From Macrostomum hystrix (taxonomy: Eukaryota > Platyhelminthes > Macrostomidae), in the NCBI GenBank assembly GCA_950097015.1, contig CATNEN010000034.1, positions 2,519,501 through 2,583,500 on the forward strand: a DNA stretch of 64,000 bases, written 5' to 3'. The notes beneath the pieces are model-generated. The model was given only the letters and a program-made list of their open reading frames with translations, was not told the DNA's origin and ran no database searches. The position numbers were made by a program, and so were the translations under genes. Positions within the stretch are counted from its first letter, which is position 1; each line of letters begins with the position of its first letter. Shown here piece after piece: positions 20,164-32,900 of this stretch.

Positions 20164-20494
20164 GGGTCGGTGGCAGAGCGGTGTCCCTGTCTCTAGCACT
20201 GATGTCCCCGAGCTCGATTCCGCGGCGAGGTCACATTCATTTGAGGCGCAGCAATCATGCAATCTACGCCCTTGAGGGCCAACCTCCAAGGCACATTGAC
20301 AGTGTGCACAGCCTGACGATGAGAAAGTCAGGGCAGATGTACACACCTGTGTGAGCGTATGCCTGCGTACAGTATCTGTGTGCGCATGTGCTCAGGAGTC
20401 AGAATTGCCTCCTCGCAATGGCTGTGGGTCTAGTGTCACTAAATGATGTTACATTGCCCGCAGCCCTTCTGCAATTAGTTATTAACATTATTAT
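20164..20494 (+). mobile_element. tRNA-derived SINE, copy F
   Basis: A-box GGTGGCAGAGCGG, B-box GAGCTCGATTCC, an internal deletion after TTTGAGGCGCAG, then the full 3' body and TTAGTTATTAACATTATTA tail. AAGTATAT occurs just before and just after and may be a short or eroded target-site duplication. Confidence 0.85.
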
Positions 20495-21784
20495 AAGTAT
20501 ATAGGGTATTTATTTAATGTACCGTATATAATGCTCCTTGCTTCCTCAATGACAAGTCGTGTTTTCTATGCTTGGATGTGATGCAATCCATGCGCTACTA
20601 AACATGTGGAAACTTTTATCTTGGCTGTCAGTGCTGTCACTCAAACCAGAGCTACGTACCTCAACGTCTGTTGTCTTGTTTCAGCAATTTACTGCAACTG
20701 CAGCGTTCTTCGATTTACGGCATAATTTTTTTCAACACTTTCTTAGCTGCTACAAAAATGCATGATGACTGTAGCTTAATAGCCACGCGCTTAACCGTAG
20801 GAAGATAAACAACAGTTCAAATACCCACTTTTCCTTTTTTTTCTGTATCTCCCAAACTATTCAGCTAATCACCATGAATATCCACAGCATGAGCTACAAT
20901 TTTCCACTTTATCCGATGAAAAAAACCTTTAAAAGTGCTTAGAATTCGCATTCCAGTGAAATGTATGACATGGCCAAACATGGCCAAATGTCTTTTTACT
21001 TTTTTTCTTGCTTCTAAATGCTACATACTGTACTATAAGTAGAGTACGAGCTGCTCAGTGTAAGTATTTTATAGTCCCTCCATCTCATCCATGACCTTCT
21101 ATACACCTATGAACCGGAACTAGTCAAACTTCATCAGTTTTTTGTTGGATATCTCCTTACTCTCTGTATGCAACGTTCTAGTCTACAATGGACCTTCAGA
21201 AACCGGGTCTCATTGCTGGTGGCATCTGTCGGCATTTCGTGAATTCACAATGCAGAAATGGGATAAATAATTAACAAGACTGAGGAACTGGTCCATGGGG
21301 AATGACAAGGGACGCCTTGATAAAGACAGTCGGGGAATGGGTCACAGTGTCTATCGGCTGAGGTAGCGTCACAGTCCCGTCAGTAAGTGAATCTCGTGTG
21401 TTATTAAATTTCGCTTTTCAAACATCTGCGGCCAAGCTGTTGGCTAGTTTTCAGCTTCACCAAGAAATTATTTACTATTTATAATTATTTTGCCGGAGCT
21501 GCGAGATACACTATACAGCTTTTTGCAGTTCTTTGACTCTTTAAAATCCTCATAGACGATAATTCCTTCCCCTCTACGCGCGGGCGACGGGCATTGGGGC
21601 GGGAACCTGCCCCCTACCTCCCACCCAATGTGTAGCGAAAGAAAAATGAGAGGCAATCAGCACAGACAGGAAAACTCCGCCTTCAAGACTTAGGCTTCTG
21701 TCTTCACAACCAGCACAGTCCGTCTGCTGCACTTTCAGCTGCCTACCTGCACCGGCGTTGTTGGACCTACTAAGATCAGCGAAC
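20495..21784. other. Upstream region of the Ig gene
   Basis: AT-rich spacer followed by a GC-richer stretch (about 21560-21784) that probably contains the 5' UTR of the Ig gene. No other gene is seen. Confidence 0.45.
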
Positions 21785-24700
21785 ATGTCTGCGGCAACTA
21801 TGCCCACAGCAATTGCTGCGACAGGAGCAGTTCTGGTCGCTTGCTTCGTCTGCGCATTAGTGGACTCTACGGGAGCCACTTATCTGGGCGCAGGTAAGTA
21901 GACAGATACCACACTCGAGCATATACTAAAATTCTGATATCTTTGTACTTCCTCTCGAAAATCTAACAGCTGAGACCAGTCTGCTGGGCACCAGTCTGCG
22001 GCAGATCCAGGACCGCTCGCCGTTCAAATACGTCCGCGATGTCATTCTAGCCGCGGAGGGCGAGACAAAGGCCATCAGCTGTTCGTTTGACAACTTGTAC
22101 ACAACTGGCAAGCACTGGAAGCGGACCTTCTATACACCTGTGAGCACCTGAGATTCTGAACTTTTATTCATTGCGGATCTGACAGTACAGAGTGAGGCTC
22201 AGTGCGGATCTGACAGTACAGAGTGAGGCTCAGTGTGGATCTGACAGTACAGAGTGAGGCTCATTGCGGATCTGACAGTACAGAGTGAGGCTCAGTGCGA
22301 TCTGACAGTACAGAGTGAGGCTCAGTGCGGATCTGACAGTACAGAGTGAGGCTCATTGCGGATCTGACAGTACAGAGTGAGGCTCAGTGCCGATCTGACA
22401 GTACAGAGTGAGGCTCAGTGCGGATCTGACAGTACAGAGTGAGGCTCAGTGCGGATCTGACAGTACAGAGTGAGGCTCAGTGCGGATCTGACAGTACAGA
22501 GTGAGGCTCAGTGCCGATCTGACAGTACAGAGTGAGGCTCAGTGCGGATCTGACAGTACAGAGTGAGGCTCATTGCGGATCTGACAGTACAGAGTGAGGC
22601 TCAGTGTGGATCTGCCAGTACAGAGTGAGGCTCATTGCGGATCTGACAGTACAGATTGAGGCTCAGTGTGGATCTGCCAGTACAGAGTGAGGCTCAGTGT
22701 GGATCTGACAGTACAGAGTGAGGCTCAGTGCGGATCTGCCAGTACAGAGTGAGGCTCAGTGCGGATCTGACAGTACAGAGTGAGGCTCAGTGTGGATCTG
22801 CCAGTACAGAGTGAGGCTCAGTGCGGATCTGCCAGTACAGAGTGAGGCTCAGTGCGGATCTGACAGTACAGAGTGAGGCTCAGTGCGGATCTGACAGTAC
22901 AGAGTGAGGCTCAGTGCGGATCTGCCAGTACAGAGTGAGGCTCAGTGCGGATCTGCCAGTACAGAGTGAGGCTCAGTGCGGATCTGACAGTACAGAGTGA
23001 GGCTCAGTGCGGATCTGCCAGTACAGAGTGAGGCTCAGTGCGGATCTGACAAGACTAACTCAAACGCCTTGCAGGTGATGTGGTTTGCGTATTCACCCGA
23101 GACATCCGGTCAGCCAGCCAAGGAGGAGGCCATTGTAGACGGCACTGTGCTGAAGTTAGATAGCGGTCGCCTGTTCGCCTACAAGCTGCTGAATCCAATG
23201 TCCGCTGCCCCGAGCAGCATACTCGTGCTGGAGAATGTGCCAGCCCAGTTGAGCGACACCTACTTCATATGCCGGACAAGCCTGCACCTGGCCAGCGTGC
23301 AAGCTTTCTACCTGCGAGTTGTCAGTGAGTTCAGTGATTGAGGCGATGGGACAATGAGACTGGTAAGAGGGGTGATGGATTGCTGATGGAGATGATGGAT
23401 TGCTGATGGAGATGATGGATTGCTGATGGAGATGATGGATTGCTGATGGAGATGATGGATTGCTGATGGAGATGATGGATTGCTGATGGAGATGATGGAT
23501 TGCTGATGGAGATGATGGATTGCTGATGGAGATGATGGATTGCTAAGGGAGATGATGGATTGCTGATGGAGATGATGGATTGCTAAGGGAGATGATGGAT
23601 TGCTGATGGAGATGATGGATTGCTGAGGAAGATGATGGATTTCTGATGGAGATGATGGATTGCTGAGGAAGATGATGGATTGCTGATGGAGATGATGGAT
23701 TGCTGAGGGAGATGATGGATTGCTGAGGAAGATGATGGATTGCTGATGGAGATGATGGATTGCTGAGGGAGATGATGAATTGCTGAGGGAGATGATGGAT
23801 TGCTGAGGGAGATGATGGATTGCTGATGGAGATGATGGATTGCTGAGGGAGATTCTAGAAAGAAGGGAAGAGAGATGAAGGGAAGGGACACAGTGACAAC
23901 TCCCAATTCCTTTACGATGCCGCAGAGCCGGTACTGTTCAGCCCTGGCGCGCCCAGCAGCAGCGGCGGCCGGGTGCCGGCGCAGCTCGGCGGTCGAGTGT
24001 CTCTGGACTGCCGCACTGGGACCAACTTCCCGCCCGCCTCAGTGCACTGGAGCCGCCGCCTGGAGTACGAGGGGCCTTCAGCTCGACCGCCTGTGCTGGG
24101 CTGGGTGCGTGGCACTGGCTTCCTTGTGGCTGGGGGGGTCAGGAAGGCCCTCTGAAGGGTGATCAGCAGGCTAGTGCTGGTACCTACTAACAGTAGAAAG
24201 ACCGCGCCCCCCCCGAGGAATGATCACAGGGGCTAGTTTACAATAAAGGTATTGTTCTTGAAAAGAATAAGTACTTAGCGGCTCTCAAATTCATAGATAA
24301 TTTATTACCAATCATACCTGGTCGCCAGGGTCCAGTCTACGAGTTGACCAACGTCTCCATGGAAACGGCGCGATTCATTTTCACCTGTCACGTCAACAAC
24401 CAGCTGGACGCAGAATGGACCGCAAACTTCCGCGTAGACCTCATCAACGCCACCAAGTGTAAGATTTTATGATTGCTATTGTGTTGCAATAAAGTCCTGG
24501 GGGATTCTTAAGCTAACTTCCGGGAACTTTAGGACAAGATGCACTTTACAAATTTTATGAGATGAGCTACTTTTCTTGAGCCCATCCGCTCCGCATCCGC
24601 TCCGCATCCGCTCCGCATCCGCTCCGCATCCGCTCCGCATCCGCTCCGCATCCGCTCCGCATCCGCTCCGCATCCGCTCCGCATCCGCTCCGCATCAGCA

Positions 24701-26216
24701 GCCCGGCCAGGCCCGGTGTCCGCCACTTACAACGGCGTCCGGCCGACATTCCGGACGGGCAATCGGCGGGCCCAGCCCAGGGTCGGCGAAAGTTTCACGC
24801 TGGCCTGCAGTGCCCGAGGCGAAGACCTCCAGTTCAGCTGGCTGCGGAACGGCAGCCCGCTGGGACCGTTCGCCGATCCCAACCTGGTGAGTCCAGTGTC
24901 AAACTCCTTATCTCTAGATCCAAATCCATCTTTCTTTCCCGCCTCCTCCATGAGAATTTCAGTCTGTGTTTCCTCACTTTCTCCATGAGAGTTTCAGTCT
25001 TTGTTTCCTCACTTTCTCCATGAGAACTTCAGTCTTTGTTTCCTCACCTCACCTTCTCCATGAGAATTTCAGTCTTTGTTTCCTCACTTTCTCCATGAGA
25101 ACTTCAGTCTTTGTTTCCTCACCTCACCTTCTCCATGAGAATTTCAGTCTTTGTTTCCTCACCTTCTCCATGAGAATTTCAGTCTTTGTTTCCTCACTTT
25201 CTCCATGAGAACTTCAGTCTTTGTTTCCTCACCTCACCTTCTCCATGAGAATTTCAGTCTTTGTTTCCTCACATTCTCCATGAAAATTTCAGTCTTTGTT
25301 TTCTCACCTTCAACATGAGAATTTCGGAATTTCTGTCAATGTTAGCTAATCTCCAGATATTGTCAATTATAACAAGTACACTGATCACACCTGTCGCAGT
25401 ACATGTTCAGCAGCTCCGTCGGGCCGGAGCACTTGTCGGATCTGATAATCAGAAGGTTTCGACCAAGCGATCGCGGGCGGTACCAGTGCTTGGCCAGGAA
25501 CGAGGCTGGACGCAGTGGCTTCACGTTCGACCTTAGAGGCAAGTCAATGAGGAAGGAGTGTGCACATCTGCGCTGCCAGTTTCATTGACGGGCAGTGTAC
25601 ACTCTCACAGTGCCTTGGAGGTTGGCCCTCACGGGTGTAAATTGCACGACAAGCCCCCAAGCCTTCTCTCCGCATCCCAAATGAATGTGGCCTCGCCGCG
25701 GAATCGAACTTGGGGACCGTTTGCAGCTCTGCCACTCATCCACTTCGGCCCTCATAGGCGTAATTTGCACAACAGGCTGTCACCCAAGCACCTCGGTGCC
25801 AGCCACAAAGTACCAGCATCATGACTGTGCATGTGGCCCCTTTGAGTTTAGACTCATTTATTATACCTGTCCATATGACAAGTTGTGTAATTATCGACTC
25901 CTCAGACAATTCAGTGACAAGCGAAGACACATCGGCGCCGAGTCGAACAACTCCTGGAAGTCAGCCACGAATCGACGGTGGCGGCGTTGAAGCTCCCAGG
26001 CCGGAGCAGCACATGGGCTCCGGCTGGGGCGCCGGCAGCGGTGACGACGAAGCCGATCAGGCGGGCCAGCCGGATTTAGACACCTCGCCGACATCCTCGT
26101 CGGTGGACGGTGGCTCCGGCGATCGCCAACCGCTGCCAACGCCGACGCTGACTGCCGCGCCAGCCAGGAGGCGAGTCAGGCGCCACCGATGGAGGACAAG
26201 GCGGCTGCTGCCCTAA
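21785..26216 (+). CDS. Secreted three-Ig-domain protein, eight exons
   Basis: Exons by splice sites and phase: 21785-21893, 21970-22139, 23075-23324, 23926-24104, 24329-24458, 24699-24886, 25400-25538, 25906-26216; all phases agree and give 491 aa. The N-terminus has a signal-like stretch (AATGAVLVACFVCALVDS). Ig1 is about residues 50-176 (ISCSF ... DTYFICR). Ig2 is about 177-279 (VSLDCRT, VHWSRR ... FIFTCHV). Ig3 is about 283-388 (FTLACSA, FSWLRNG ... SDRGRYQCLARNEAG). Each Ig domain is split by one intron. The tail of about 103 residues is Ser/Gly/Asp-rich and ends in a basic run (RRRVRRHRWRTRRLLP) with no membrane segment. Such proteins usually act in adhesion, matrix or signalling; the specific family was not recognised. 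Intron 7 uses a GC donor. ATTAAA at 26290-26295 is a possible poly(A) signal. Confidence 0.85.
22160..23050. repeat. 31-bp minisatellite in Ig intron 2
   Basis: About 28 copies of a 31-bp unit containing CAGTACAGAGTGAGGCTCAG. Variation is mostly GCGG/GTGG and GACAG/GCCAG swaps plus one 1-bp deletion. It fills nearly all of the 935-bp intron. A plausible branch site (GACTAACT) and acceptor lie in the 24 bp of non-repeat sequence after it. Confidence 0.95.
23362..23852. repeat. 20-bp minisatellite in Ig intron 3
   Basis: About 24 copies of GATGATGGATTGCTGATGGA. The 5' half is homogeneous and the 3' half has GAGGGA/GAGGAA variants, so expansion is more recent at the 5' side. Confidence 0.95.
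24585..24695. repeat. 11-bp minisatellite abutting Ig exon 6
   Basis: About ten copies of ATCCGCTCCGC, running directly into the acceptor (CGCATCAG, exon starts 24699). The array supplies the sequence where the polypyrimidine tract should be. Confidence 0.95.
24945..25330. repeat. 35/40-bp minisatellite in Ig intron 6
   Basis: About ten units built from CTCCATGAGAATTTCAGTCT plus a TTTGTTTCCTCA part; a 5-bp CACCT insertion makes the 40-bp form. Each unit contains a T-rich tract and a TTTCAG or CTTCAG, that is, an acceptor-like site. Confidence 0.9.
25557..25790 (-). mobile_element. Two SINE fragments in Ig intron 7
   Basis: A minus-strand fragment (about 25557-25737) reads from the body to the head: GGCAGTGTACACTCTCACAG, GCCTCGCCGCGGAATCGAAC, CTCTGCCACTC. 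A second minus-strand piece (about 25746-25790: GGCCCTCATAGGCGTAATTT) follows. They make up most of the 367-bp intron. Confidence 0.8.
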
Positions 26217-26910
26217 GACGGCGATAACAAAGACTGATTTTCGAAGTTAACATTCTGAACAGACTTCAAGTTTGGCACAAATTATTTATATTAAATGAAA
26301 TATCATAATGAGCGAAATATACTGCATTGTTTAATCAAGGGTTACTAGAAGAAGAATGAAGGGACACTTCGTTTCCTAGAAAATATCATTTTCGAAAAAA
26401 AACTAAGTATTCTTTTATTCTAGTGGTCGTTGGGTTTAATTTATCACATTCTATCGTTCTACTATTTTCTTACTGACTACTTTCAGCATAAGTAGTGTGT
26501 ACTGACTTGATAAAACCAATTAAATTAGTTTTTTCTCCGTCTCGCTTCATTATCAAGGCCTCATTGACTCGGCAAGCTGCTATTGGACGGGCTTTTGTTA
26601 GGTCCCCATTCTGATCAGCTGTACAGGCCTTCTCCCCTCTGCCCTCTCGCTCTTCTCTCTCGCGTCCATTGTTGCAATAGGCGGAGGCAGCTCTTACCGT
26701 GAGCGCCCGCCCCCAAAACCGCCCCACAGAGCATAATAATGAAGCACTGAATCAGAGAAGGTAGAGAAGCCACTTAAAACAAGCGCAACACTCTTCAGCG
26801 CATGAACCGGCCTAGTCCAATGTGATGCGACAGCATCCTCTGTGAGCCAAGCTTGCACAGGTGAAGACACTTCAGCCCATAGAACATCCACTGCAAAGCA
26901 TTCCCTCGGC
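26217..26910. other. Spacer between Ig and Tincar-like genes
   Basis: 3' UTR of the Ig gene, then AT-rich spacer and the presumed promoter and 5' UTR of the next gene. No separate gene is seen. A GTG-initiated in-frame extension upstream of 26911 has no ATG. Confidence 0.5.
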
Positions 26911-29900
26911 ATGGCTGGTGGCTTGTGCCGTCGGGCGAAGGTCGACCGTCTCTGGCGAGTGTGGTACGCCCTGCTGGTGCTGGCTGTGCACGCGTTTCTG
27001 CTGCACGCCAGCTTCCAGCGCTACTCGGCCTTCAGGAGTTTGGCACTGCGCGAACGATGGCCGATGGGGCCGATGAATTTTCACCTGGCCGGTGGCATCG
27101 CGGCGGCCCTGCTCCTGCCGCTGTTCCTCTACGCCGCCTTCCTGCCGACTGGCAACTTCGCCGAGGACGGCGAGCAGGTCGGTCGAGACCGGAGCAGCCT
27201 ACGGGTGGCCACGGCCGAGGTGGCGGCTGCTGCATCTGGCGGCGCCAGCACCTGCCTGAGCCGACTTAGGCGTCACTTCATGCCGTACACCTGCGCACTT
27301 CACCTGCTGATGGCGCTGTGCCTGCTGCTGCCACTGCCTGTGCTAGAGGCTGAGGAGATCAATAGGGAACAGCTGGCAAAGGGTGAGCCTTTGGGATCAG
27401 GGATGACAGGCAGTAGAATTTGAAATGGGATTCTTGTTTTAAAAATTATTTGGCATAAGTGGGTTTTCGAGATTAGAGGGCATTCGGGATGACAGGGATT
27501 CGGGATGACAGGGATTCGGGATGAGAAGGGATTTGGATGAGAAGGGATTTGGGGTGAGAGACGGATTTTGGATGAGAGAGGGATTTTGGATGAGAAGGGA
27601 TTTTGGATGAGAGAGGGATTTTGGATGAGAGAGGGATTTTGGATGAGAAGGGATTTTGGATAAGAAGGGATTTTGGATGAGAGAGGGATTTTGGATGAGA
27701 GAGGGATTTTGGATGAGAGAGGGATTTTGGATGAGAGAGGGATTTTGGATGAGAGAGGGATTTTGGATGAGAAGGGATTTTGGATGAGAAGGGATTTTGG
27801 ATGAGAAGGGATTTTGGATGAGAAGGGATTTTGGATGAGAGAGGGATTTTGGATGAGAGAGGGATTTTGGATGAGAGAGGGATTTCGGATGAGAAGGGAT
27901 TTTGCATGAGAGAGGGATTTTGGATGAGAAGGGATTTTGCATGAGAAGGGATTTTGGATAAGAGAGGGATTTTGGATGAGACGGGATTTTGGATGAAAGA
28001 GGGATTTTGGATGGGATTTGAGAAGGGATTTGAGAATAGAGGGAAGTCTGGATAACACAGAATGTAGAAAGATAATGGGTTTGGAATCGAATATCTTTAT
28101 GTGGGACATCATCAAATCACCACAGCATCAAAGTGTCAATGTGGAACAAAAGCCTATTTAATATTAAGTCATCGGTCAATTATTTGCCAGAGCTAAAACA
28201 ACTATTTTGGTGCAAAACTGCTGAAATACCTTGTACACCTACTGCGAACTGCAATTTTAAACAATTAGTCAATTTCTATTATTATGATAGAAAACATTAC
28301 ACACTGCAAACACATCCTCACTGGGCCGCAGGGTGAATTGCCATAGCTTATTCCCAGCTGTTCAGCATTGTGGCGTCTAAAATCTCCTGAAAAATGTGCT
28401 ACCCCAGTGCTGCAATCTGCTGTAAAGGGAATCTAAAAGCAAACAGCTGCTTTTTTTTAATCAGTAGCAAAGGATTTTTATATGATGAAGTGAAAATACA
28501 GTCCTGGGGTTCTGCTTCCTTCAGGACTGTCACTGACTGCTTGGCTGACTGGCTGAGTGACAAGACCGACTTTTTGCCAGTTTGAGTATGAGACTGGAGC
28601 ATGCAGAGTTGAGTAGACTCATGCAGCCAGGACTGCATCAGTGTGAAGTCAGTTATTCAGTTCTCATCTTGCCTACATCTTGATAGAGAGAGAGTGACCG
28701 AGTGTGGTACTGTGGTTACGTCATTCACTTCCTGAGAACAACCAGAAGAATGAAAGACTGCTGTTAAAACATTTTTGAGCCAGTTTAAACATGCAAAGGA
28801 ATGTTGGCCAGTTGGTATATTGTAATTGCACTGCAGAGAAAGAATGCCGTCAGGTCACGCCTCACGTAGCACCCACACGCGCAGGCACACGTCAAACACG
28901 CTCTGCCAGTCGGCCTTCGTAAATTTTCGGTTGGCAACAACAAAAGCGAATTGTACAGTTCGGTGGTCCATGCCAGCCAGTAGCATTGTGGGTAGCCCAC
29001 ACCTTAATAATCCGAGTTACCTAGCTGCTTGTCTATCGATGAGTCATCGCTACGCATCTGCGCCGCGATTGCCTCAGATTGAGACAAATTTATTCACTTT
29101 TTTGCCGAATTCATACACCGAGCATAAACTGCAGCAATCGGGCGAGGGTTTCGCTTTGTGAGTGCATGGCTTATCAATCGTTAGGCGTAGTCCCGGTGTG
29201 AGAATATACTCAGCAAACCTTCTATGCAATTCTAATCTATACCAGTACTAAACTGGGTGCTGTGAATCGGGCGCCGGCAGAGCAACTTGTGAGCATAAAA
29301 AAGAGTAGAAAAAATTACAACTCTAGTTTTGATTCTGGGGTCAGGACAGAAGTTGAGCAGTTTCATGGACAGTTCCTAGATAAAAAGTTAGCGCAAGAGA
29401 AATGGCGACAAAAGAGCTTTTATTGCTTTGGTGAGAAAATATAGAGGTCGAACTTTAATTTCAGCTGCAGCTTGAACCAGCAACCTCGTAAGTGATGATG
29501 AGACAGGGGAGAGATGAGACAGGGGAGAGATGAGACAGGGGAGAGCTGAGACAGGGGAGAGATGAGACAGGGGACAGCTGAGACAGGAGAGAGATGAGAC
29601 AGGGGAGAGATGAGACAGGAGAGAGATGAGACAGGGGACAGCTGAGACAGGAGAGAGATGAGACAGGGGACAGCTGAGACAGGAGAGAGATGAGACAGGA
29701 GAGAGATAAGACAGGAGAGAGATGAGACAGGAGAGAGATGAGACAGGAGAGAGATGAGACAGGGTAGAGATGAGACAGGAGAGAGATGAGACAGGGTAGA
29801 GATGAGACAGGAGAGAGATGAGACAGGGTAGAGATGAGACAGGAGAGAGATGAGACAGGAGGGCAGGTATTAGAATGAGCGCCGGATTTCGGAGCCTTGC

Positions 29901-32900
29901 GGCCCCAATCCGGCCTCCATGTCTGAGCCCTTCCCTGCCTTCAAGCATTTCTGAACCCAGCAGGCATTTGTCATCAGTTTCTAATTATTATTCACCTGCC
30001 CCCCAGGTTGCAGTGTGGCTGGCATTCAGCTAAAATTTTAGCTCAACGAGGCAGGGAAGCGGAAAACTGCACCGGTTCCCGCACCGGTAATTGTATAGCT
30101 GCCGGCCCGACATCGAATCCCGCTGATCCCCTTTGGAGAAGAGGAAGAGGGAGACAGTGACAGAGGAGCCGAGCAGTGCCACGAGCCACACAGAGACTGT
30201 AGAGGAGCGGCTGATTATGCAATCGAGACGCAGGCACAACAGGACCGTGTATGGGGATCTGAACAAGAATGGGATCTGGAGTGGAGCGCGTGAGGCCTGT
30301 CCCCTCTCCCCTAGTGTGGGACGAGATTAATGACACTGACTATATTTCCCTAAGAGCCTACCGGGCTGTGTTGGTGGTCGGGTTGCTTCGCTAACACCTT
30401 GGGTCGAAAGCTTTGTTCTGCCCAACTTTCCTTTAGGACTGTGCGAGCATTGTAAAGGCAGTCGAGAATCCTCATAAATGTTGGAGATGGGAGGGCAATG
30501 CTAGGCATTATCAGATTCGCGCCATCAGCACAACTTTGCCTCCGGAATAACTTTGGCGCCAATAATAGCTCACACAATCACTAGCTTTTCTAGAGTTTTA
30601 TGGTGCATTCGTGATTTCTGCTAGGTTCTATAATATATTTATAACTACAGGCAAGTCAGATATATCTTATAATAATAAAAGCTGCATTCTGTTTAAAAAG
30701 TCACATTTGGATCGGGCAAATCAATAAGCGCTTCGACCTAGCTTTTGGACAATCAAAGCATGACACACTGCAAATAGCTTAGTACTAACTTCAGCTACGT
30801 TTTTTATTCAAAATTTGAGGTAAAGAACTTGTTCAAGGTGTTGAAGCTTGGCTTTCCCAGGTGTTGAAGCTTGGCTTTCCCAGGTGTTGAAGCTTGGCTT
30901 TCCCAGGTGTTGAAGCTTAGCTTTCACAGGTGTTGAAGCTTGGCTTTCCCAGGTGCTGAAGCTTGGCTTTCCCAGGTGTTGAAGCTTGGCTTTCCCAGGT
31001 GTTGAAGCTTGGCTTTCCCAGGTGTTGAAGCTTAGCTTTCCCAGGTGTTGAAGCTTGGCTTTCCCAGGTGTTGAAGCTTGGCTTTCCCAGGTGTTGAAGC
31101 TTGGCTTTCCCAGGTGTTGAAGCTTGGCTTTCCCAGGTGTTGAAGCTTGGCTTTCCCAGGTGTTGAAGCTTGGCTTTCCCAGGTGTTGAAGCTTGGCTTT
31201 CCCAGGTGCTGAAGCTTGGCTTTCACAGGTGTTGAAGCTTGGCTTTGTCAGGTGTTGAAGCTTGGCTTTCACAGGTGTTGAAGCTTGGCTTTGTCAGGTG
31301 TTGAAGCTTGGCTTTCCCAGGTGTTGAAGCTTGGCTTTCACAGGTGCTGAAGCTTGGCTTTGTCAGGTGTTGAAGCTTGGCTTTCCCAGGTGTTGAAGCT
31401 TGGCTTTCACAGGTGTTGAAGCTTGGCTTTCCCAGGTGTTGAAGCTTGGCTTTCACAGGTGTTGAAGCTTGGCTTTCACAGGTGTTGAAGCTTGGCTTTC
31501 CCAGGTGTTGAAGCTTGGCTTTCACAGGTGCTGAAGCTTGGCTTTGTCAGGTGTTGAAGCTTGGCTTTCCCAGGTGTTGAAGCTTGGCTTTCACAGGTGT
31601 TGAAGCTTGGCTTTCCCTGCCCCAAATCTGTCTCTACCACTAATATCTGTTCTTCTGAACTTGTCCCTCCAAACTACTCAACGTCTTCCTCCGAACCACT
31701 CATTCGCTTTGAATTTACGAGTAGTTGCGACACAAAACAATAATGATGTCAAAGGCTCGATCCTTATTACTTTTCTGTGGAGTTAAAATCTTGAGACTGC
31801 GCCGATGGCCCAATTTTCATCGTCTTCCTGTCTCTATCTGTCTGTCTTCCTATCAGTTTTTTTTCTTTGCCTGTCTACAAGGCTTTTGATCGGACTCAGA
31901 CTCAATAAAATTCTTCAGTCCAGGAAATTGCAAGGAAGTCCTCATAATGAATCCTCAAGCAAGCGGGTGACTGCATGTTTTATGACAGCTTGGGGGATTT
32001 AAATTGCAAGGTCACAGTCTTGAGTGCGGGTCTGGGAACTGTTCGCAAATTCCTAGCAAAGCTGAGCACCCCTATTCTCAATTTACCCCCGTTCCTCTGT
32101 ACTCTGAAGAACGCAGAACCTGGTGAGACGACTTCCCGCCAAACCCATTTTTTGCGGACCAGAATAGTACTGGCTGTCGGTCCTATTCATTGACAATGAG
32201 CAGACAGGCAAATCTGATGCACTGCTTGAAGAAAAGCTTCTCAACTTCCGTTAAAGCTTATTAAAATTTGAATATTTCAGTTTATTAGAAAGCTGAATAA
32301 ATTATCTACAGATTTTTAACGCGATGCCTGTAGATGACACCAATGAAATTTGGAAATGAAATCTGTCTGGAAATCTGGAAAAAAACATTTTCGATTTTTT
32401 AAATCTTCCTTTAATCACAGCTCAAAACAGGTAGACGCACCAGCTTCAGCTAAAATGTTAACAATTTATTAAGCTCTCTAATTAAAACAAACTTAAAAAA
32501 CTGTGTTGTGCGCCCCTTTTGGAATACTAATGAAAAGGTAGAGGGTCTCTGCCCCGGCATTTTTGTGAAAATTGTATAAGAGTAAATTAGGGGTACGGGG
32601 GAGTCAAGCGTTGGAATTTTATTGAAATGGGGTAGCGTTCTCCCCTCATGAGAGGGAGTCAACTTTTTAAAGGGGAGTGCATAAATTTCCCCTTCCATCA
32701 TAAAAATCTGGGGGGGTAGGAGGAGGGAGTAAGTCTCCAAAACTTTCTCTGCATCCCCCCACACAATGGCATCGCTTGAATAGCAGAGAATTCGGGGTTA
32801 CAGCTTGGCGGGGCGGCCGACCTTAAAACTGTCAGCCATGCCGGTAATTCCAGCGGCTGTTGTTCGGCTGTTACCGGGCGGGCTGCATCGCATCACTGTC

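Noticed and set aside
27300-28115. 271-codon minus frame of SLIQNP/SHPKS repeats
   Set aside because: Antisense translation of the intronic 17/18-bp array of the Tincar-like gene.
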